From the NCBI GenBank assembly GCA_035550735.1, contig DASZOM010000041.1, positions 1-64,000 of the forward strand: a stretch of 64,000 nt of DNA. Direction: 5' to 3'. The notes under the pieces are model-generated. The model was not told where the DNA came from and did not search any database. It was given only the letters and a program-made list of their open reading frames with translations. Shown here one piece after another: positions 59,907 to 64,000 of this stretch. A program made the position numbers and the translations under genes. Source of the DNA: JANQRA01 sp035550735 (GTDB taxonomy: Bacteria; Actinomycetota; Acidimicrobiia; Spongiisociales; ZC4RG35). Every line of letters begins with the position of its first letter. Position 1 is the first letter of the stretch.

Positions 59907-62297
59907 ATGGATCCCGAGATCGGCCAGCTCTACCTCGGCGTCGGAGCGGATGGGAACGAGCCCCTGCTCTACGACTCGGCGGATCTCACCACACACGGGG
60001 TGATCGTGGGAATGACCGGCTCGGGCAAGACCGGTCTCGGCATCGACCTGATCGAGGAGGCGCTCCTATCGGGGATCTCGTGCCTGGTCATCGATCCCAA
60101 GGGCGACATGGGAAACCTCCTGCTCAACTTCCCCGACCTGCGACCTGCCGACTTCCAGCCGTGGATCGACCCTTCGGCCGCCGAGAGGTCTGGCAAGAGC
60201 GTCTCGGAGCTGGCGGAGGAGACGGCAGCCATGTGGGAGAAGGGCCTGACAGGTCATCGCATCACACCCGAGCGCATGCGCCGGCTGAAAGACAGCGCGG
60301 AGATCACGATCTACACGCCGGGTTCCGCTGCCGGAGTGGGGCTCGATGTGCTCGGCTCGATGAAGGCCCCGGCGATCGACTGGGCAACCGAGGCCGAGCT
60401 GGCCAGGGACGAGATCGGATCCCTGGTCTCCTCTCTTCTCGTGTTGGCGGGCATCGAATCCGACCCGGTGTCCGGCCCTGAGCACATCCTGCTGGCGACG
60501 ATCGTCGAGACGAACTGGAGGGATGGTCGGGATCTCGATCTGGCCGCACTCGTGTCCCAGATCCCCAAGCCACCCTTTCGCAAGATGGGAGTCTTCGACA
60601 TCGACACGTTCTTCCCCGAGAAGGACCGAATGGCCCTCGCGCTCGAGCTCAACGGGCTGCTCGCCTCACCTTCGTTCGCGGCTTGGATGGAAGGAGTCCC
60701 CCTCGAAATCGACAAGCTGATCGGGGGAGACGAGCCCAAGGCGGCCATCATCTATCTGAGCCACCTCACCGACGAGGAACGCCAGTTCCTCGTGACCCTG
60801 CTCTTGGGCAAGACAGTGACCTGGATCAGATCGCAGCCCGGGACCTCCGAGCTTCGAGCCCTCATCTACATGGACGAAGTCTTCGGATTCGCCCCACCCA
60901 CCCGCGAGCCTCCGTCCAAGAAGCCGATCCTGACCATCCTCAAACAGGCCCGCGCCCACGGGGTGGGCATGGTCCTCGCCACCCAGAACCCTGTGGACCT
61001 CGACTACAAGGCGATGTCGAACGCCGGCACCTGGATGGTGGGACGCCTCCAGACCGAGAACGACAAGCGCCGCATCCTGGAAGGCCTCGCCTCGGTGACG
61101 GGTGAAGTGGACATCTCCGGCGTGGACAAGCAGATCTCGGATCTCGAGAAGCGGCAGTTCGTCCTCCACAGCGCAGGAACCAGCGCACCCCGGCTCTTCT
61201 CCACCAGATGGGCGATGTCCTATCTGGCCGGGCCGCTCACCCGGGACCAGGTATCCGACCTGATGGCACCGAGACGCCCTGTCTCCTCGCCCGATGAGCC
61301 CGCGCCGGTCGTGGAGCAGGCTCCGCCGCCGCCGATGACCATTCCCACGACGGCGGAGGGCGTGACCTCCTCGTATCTCGACCCGGCTGCCTCCTGGGCA
61401 GGTCTCGTGGGAGCGGATCCCATGTCGACCTCATATCGGGCCGGGGCTGTGGCCACCGCGCAGCTCCTCTACGACGACACCAAGTCCGGGGTCAACCATC
61501 AGGAGACGTTCGAGGCGGTGATCTTCCCGCTCGACGGTGTCCTCGACGCGGGCGAGGTGATCACGGTCGACCACGACGAGCGTGACTTCCTCGAGGAGCC
61601 CCCCGACGGCGCGACCCATCTCGACACCGATGTCGACCTCGCAGCCAAGTCGTTCTGGAGGGGCCTCGAGAGCGATCTGACCACCCATCTCGTGGGGAAT
61701 CGGCCGATCACGGTGTGGCGCAATCCGACACTCGATCTCTATTCCAGAGTGGGCGAGACCCGTGAGGAGTACGAGGCGAGGTGCGCCGCAGCCGCCGAGC
61801 AGGCCGCCGACGCCGACCTCAGCAAGTTGAAGGACGGCTTCCAGAAACGATTCGACCGTGTCAGGTCGCAGATGGCCGACGCACAGAGCCGCTATCACGA
61901 AGCCAACGCGGTGGCGGCGGCCAAGAGCGAGGAGAACATGCTGGGGACCGCCGGTGATCTGCTCGGGGCATTCCTCGGAGGCCGGTCGAGGTCAGGAGCA
62001 CTGAAACGTGTGGCGACACGTCGCTCGGCGGCGGCCAAGGCCGAGGCCCGCGCCGACAGCGCCGCATCCGACTATCACGCCAAGCAGCAGGAGCTCACGG
62101 AGCTGGAGGAGGAGCTGGCCGCCGAGGTCGCCGAGATCACCGGCCGATACGACACCGCGGCGGCGGAGATCGAAGAGGTCGAGATCCCCTTGGAGAAGTC
62201 GGACGTCCGCGTCGCCGACCTCCGCCTCGTCTGGATCCCCGTGAGCCGAGTCGACGACCTTGCCGGCTCGAGCACTGACGGAGGTGGTTCGGCCTAG
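59907..62297 (+). CDS. HerA-like P-loop ATPase with C-terminal coiled coil (DUF87/VirB4-type)
   Basis: 796 aa. Residues about 30-470 are a HerA/FtsK-class ATPase: Walker A VGMTGSGKTGLG, LVIDPKGDMGNLLLNF, Walker B LRALIYMDEVFGFAPPT, and ATQNPVDLDYKAMSNAGTWM as the sensor segment. Residues about 470-610 are a variable region. Residues about 620-770 form a long Ala/Glu/Arg-rich coiled coil (QMADAQSRYHEANAVAAAKS). GTG 59904 (3 nt upstream) is an alternative; TACCTT (59892-59897) is 6-9 nt before either. The family is widespread in actinobacteria but poorly characterised. No adjacent NurA, SIR2 or nuclease gene is seen. Confidence 0.85.
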   Translation: MDPEIGQLYLGVGADGNEPLLYDSADLTTHGVIVGMTGSGKTGLGIDLIEEALLSGISCLVIDPKGDMGNLLLNFPDLRPADFQPWIDPSAAERSGKSVSELAEETAAMWEKGLTGHRITPERMRRLKDSAEITIYTPGSAAGVGLDVLGSMKAPAIDWATEAELARDEIGSLVSSLLVLAGIESDPVSGPEHILLATIVETNWRDGRDLDLAALVSQIPKPPFRKMGVFDIDTFFPEKDRMALALELNGLLASPSFAAWMEGVPLEIDKLIGGDEPKAAIIYLSHLTDEERQFLVTLLLGKTVTWIRSQPGTSELRALIYMDEVFGFAPPTREPPSKKPILTILKQARAHGVGMVLATQNPVDLDYKAMSNAGTWMVGRLQTENDKRRILEGLASVTGEVDISGVDKQISDLEKRQFVLHSAGTSAPRLFSTRWAMSYLAGPLTRDQVSDLMAPRRPVSSPDEPAPVVEQAPPPPMTIPTTAEGVTSSYLDPAASWAGLVGADPMSTSYRAGAVATAQLLYDDTKSGVNHQETFEAVIFPLDGVLDAGEVITVDHDERDFLEEPPDGATHLDTDVDLAAKSFWRGLESDLTTHLVGNRPITVWRNPTLDLYSRVGETREEYEARCAAAAEQAADADLSKLKDGFQKRFDRVRSQMADAQSRYHEANAVAAAKSEENMLGTAGDLLGAFLGGRSRSGALKRVATRRSAAAKAEARADSAASDYHAKQQELTELEEELAAEVAEITGRYDTAAAEIEEVEIPLEKSDVRVADLRLVWIPVSRVDDLAGSSTDGGGSA

Positions 62298-62668
62298 ACC
62301 GTGTCCACCAGCGCCCGGAGCAGGTCGCGGATGGAGACCACACCCAAAAGCTCGCCGTCATCTCCCACCACGGGAAGGTGTCGGTAGCCGGACTCGGCGA
62401 TCCAGGCCGCGGCGTCCCAGACATCGAGGTCCGGGTCGAAGGTGTCGGGCTCGTCGCTCATCAGCTTCGACACCGCCGTGTCCAGGTCGATGCCCTCGGC
62501 GAGGGCGCGACGGATGTCCCGCTCGGTGAAGAGCCCCAGGAGCGTGAGCCCCTCGACGACGGCAAGCGAGCCGAGGTCGGAGTCCTGCATCGCACCCGCC
62601 GCCTCGAGCAGCGTCGTGTCCGGCCCGCACACATACGGGGCATCCCCGACGAGTTCTCCGAGTCGCAT
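62294..62668 (-). CDS. CBS-domain pair protein
   Basis: 124 aa with two CBS motifs (LEAAGAMQDSDLGSLAVVEG then GLFTERDIRRALAEG; WDAAAWIAESGYRHLPVVGD then GVVSIRDLLRALVDT). Such stand-alone pairs bind adenosine nucleotides and sense energy state. ATG 62668 has a TAGCTT box (complement of 62676-62681) 7 nt upstream. Its stop overlaps the HerA stop by 4 bp on the other strand. Confidence 0.9.
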   Translation of the reverse strand: MRLGELVGDAPYVCGPDTTLLEAAGAMQDSDLGSLAVVEGLTLLGLFTERDIRRALAEGIDLDTAVSKLMSDEPDTFDPDLDVWDAAAWIAESGYRHLPVVGDDGELLGVVSIRDLLRALVDTV

Positions 62669-62700
62669 CGCGATCAAGCTAACCCCTCCTGGGGACATGA

Positions 62701-62736
62701 AAAGCGATGAGCCCGCCGGGCGGCGGGCTCATCGCG
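62701..62736 (-). terminator. Rho-independent terminator after the sigma-70 gene
   Basis: Minus strand: 14-bp perfect stem (62723-62736 with 62705-62718, GCGATGAGCCCGCC and GGCGGGCTCATCGC) with a 4-nt loop, then TTTT. It lies 19 nt beyond the sigma factor stop and stops readthrough into the CBS gene. Confidence 0.9.
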
Positions 62737-62755
62737 AGGAGGGGTCCCTTCTTGC

Positions 62756-63745
62756 CTAGACGAGGTCTGCCTCACGGATTCCGAAAGAAGGGTGGCGAAG
62801 CCGGCACAGAGCCAGCTTCTCCAGTTGTCGGATCCGCTCCCGGGTGAGGTTGAACTCGTCCCCGATCTCCTCCAGGGTGCGAGGCACCCCGTCGAAGAAG
62901 CCGTAACGAAGCGCGAGGATCCGGCCCTCGCGCTCGGGAAGCCGGTCGATGGACTGGCGCAGCGAGTTGGCGACGTCCATCTCCTCGGTCATCTGCACCG
63001 GGTCGGCGGCATCCTCATCCTCGATGAAGTCGCCGAGTTGGGCGCCGTCCTCGCCGATCGGCTGCTCGAGGGAGACGGTGTCGGCCACCGACAGTGCCAG
63101 CTCGACCTTGTCCACGGTGACCCCCGCCTCCTCGGCGATCTCGTCGGGCCGTGGGTCACGACCCAGCTCGGCCTTGAGCGACGCCTGTGCGGCCCGCACC
63201 GCGGCGAGCGTGTCGTGCAGGTGCACGGGGATCCTCACCGTGCGGGACTTGTCGGCGATGGCACGTGTGATCGCCTGACGGATCCACCACGTGGCGTATG
63301 TGGAGAACTTGAAGCCCTTGCGCCAGTCGAACTTCTCGACGGCCCGGATCAGGCCGAGATTGCCCTCCTGTATCAGGTCGAGGAAGTCGATGCCCGAGGT
63401 GTTCGCATAGCGGCGGGCATTGGCCACCACGAGCCGGAGGTTGGCGGTGAGGAAGTCGTCCTTCGCCTGGGCGCCGCGGCGGGCGACACGCTTCAGCTCC
63501 ATCTCCTCCCGCTTGCCCGAGTAGGCGCCATCCTCGAGCTTCTCCGCGGCCTCCTCGCCGGCCTCGATCTTCTGGGCGAGCTCGACTTCCTGCTCCGCGG
63601 TCAACAGGTCGTACTCACCTATGGCGGTCAGGTACTGGGAGACCAGGTCAGTGGTCAGCCGACCTCTCTCGTCGGTCAGCTTGGACTGAAGACGCGAACG
63701 ACGCGGCTTGTCGGTCTTGTCCTTACGCGTTTCGATAGCGGCCAT
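62756..63745 (-). CDS. Sigma-70 family RNA polymerase sigma factor, group 1/2
   Basis: 329 aa. Region 1.2 (LVSQYLTAIGEYDLLTAEQE), region 2 (ANLRLVVANARRYANTSGID then FLDLIQEGNLGLIRAVEKFD and FSTYATWWIRQAITRAI), region 3 (LGRDPRPDEIAEEAGVTVDK) and region 4 (LEEIGDEFNLTRERIRQLEK). Region 1.1 is absent, so it is a primary-like or alternative (SigB-like) factor. Start ATG 63745 at the MAAIETRKDK opening. A TTCACA-16-TATAGT promoter precedes it. Confidence 0.93.
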   Translation of the reverse strand: MAAIETRKDKTDKPRRSRLQSKLTDERGRLTTDLVSQYLTAIGEYDLLTAEQEVELAQKIEAGEEAAEKLEDGAYSGKREEMELKRVARRGAQAKDDFLTANLRLVVANARRYANTSGIDFLDLIQEGNLGLIRAVEKFDWRKGFKFSTYATWWIRQAITRAIADKSRTVRIPVHLHDTLAAVRAAQASLKAELGRDPRPDEIAEEAGVTVDKVELALSVADTVSLEQPIGEDGAQLGDFIEDEDAADPVQMTEEMDVANSLRQSIDRLPEREGRILALRYGFFDGVPRTLEEIGDEFNLTRERIRQLEKLALCRLRHPSFGIREADLV

Positions 63746-63804
63746 AGGTGATTCCCGTGTCCTCCAACGGGCTTGGGTCGATGGGGAAGGCGACCCGGCG
63801 TCCA

Positions 63805-63832
63805 ACTATACGCATCGGGAGGGGCTTGTGAA
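63805..63832 (-). promoter_or_regulatory. Promoter of the sigma-70 gene
   Basis: On the minus strand TTCACA (-35, 5 of 6), a 16-bp spacer and TATAGT (-10, complement of 63805-63810). It would start transcription about 50 nt before the sigma gene ATG at 63745. Confidence 0.6.
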
Positions 63833-63940
63833 CCCCCCTCTTTTCCACAACGCTATGACGTCGGCGCAGACTCCCCGGTTCCTGCCCGCGGTAGCTCCAC
63901 TGGCCGGAAGTCTACTCCGACCGCTGGATTCCCGACCGGG

Positions 63941-64000
63941 TCAGCCCGCCAGAGGCACCGACAACGGGCTGAACACCCGCACTCCGTCCTCGGTGACGAC
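63941..64000 (-). CDS. Partial CDS, C-terminal end (runs off the window)
   Basis: The last 60 bases read on the minus strand as an open frame ending in TGA: VVTEDGVRVFSPLSVPLAG. Codon use looks coding (third-position G/C), but there are too few residues to recognise the family. Confidence 0.35.
   Translation of the reverse strand, partial: VVTEDGVRVFSPLSVPLAG

Overview
The window is GC-rich, densely packed chromosome from a member of the Actinomycetota. The markers are CarD, a DisA/RadA pair, a SigR-type sigma factor with an RsrA-type anti-sigma factor, an F420-type flavin/deazaflavin oxidoreductase, a DUF2342 metalloprotease beside tilS, MutT1-type Nudix/phosphatase, and a Tad pilus locus of the 'TadE-like, helicase/secretion neighbourhood' kind. 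From memory, the gene order follows the Mycobacterium tuberculosis segment from about Rv3579c to Rv3661 in compressed form (rlmB-cysS-ispF-carD, radA/disA, clpC, lysS, panC-DUF2520, folK-folB-folP-folE, ftsH, hpt, tilS-DUF2342, holB, topA, tad genes, HAD phosphatase). Many genes start a few bases after a TAnnnT box without a ribosome binding site, which suggests leaderless mRNAs are common. A deep actinobacterial lineage such as Acidimicrobiia would fit, but this is inference and cannot be proven from the sequence alone.

Layout. 1-4.4 kb: tRNA-Thr, then the minus-strand genes rlmB, cysS, ispF, carD and disA. 4.4-7 kb: an 86-bp near-palindrome, radA, a small membrane ORF and a zinc-ribbon membrane protein. 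7-12.3 kb: a nucleoside-type (BMP family) ABC importer. 12.4-20 kb: M15 peptidase, clpC, polyprenyl diphosphate synthase, lysS, panC and DUF2520. 20-23.7 kb: a folate operon with an unusual folK fusion and a pseudophosphatase. 23.7-25.1 kb: a compact plus-strand operon of a 27-aa ORF, a ribbon-helix-helix protein and a DUF4097 protein, behind a promoter with phased repeats. 25-31 kb: ftsH, hpt, tilS, DUF2342, membrane protein, rsrA/sigR and a second tRNA-Thr. 31-39 kb: holB, tmk, topA, PIN-PhoH, F420 enzyme and polX. 39-42.7 kb: the tad pilus locus. 42.8-51.4 kb: HAD phosphatase, ispD, GNAT, glycerophosphodiesterase, HU, enoyl-CoA hydratase and small metabolic genes. 51.4-64 kb: fused E1 2-oxoacid dehydrogenase, MutT1, a modified pilin-like protein, a heterodimeric ABC exporter, a HerA-like ATPase, a CBS protein and a sigma-70 factor.

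No CRISPR array, insertion sequence, prophage or integrase was seen, and there is no gene-free gap over 300 bases. The most distinctive items are the RHH/DUF4097 operon with its helically phased operator, the FolK-methyltransferase fusion next to a catalytically dead phosphatase, the prepilin-like protein with a large ectodomain, two matching nested-palindrome repeats, and the widespread leaderless starts.
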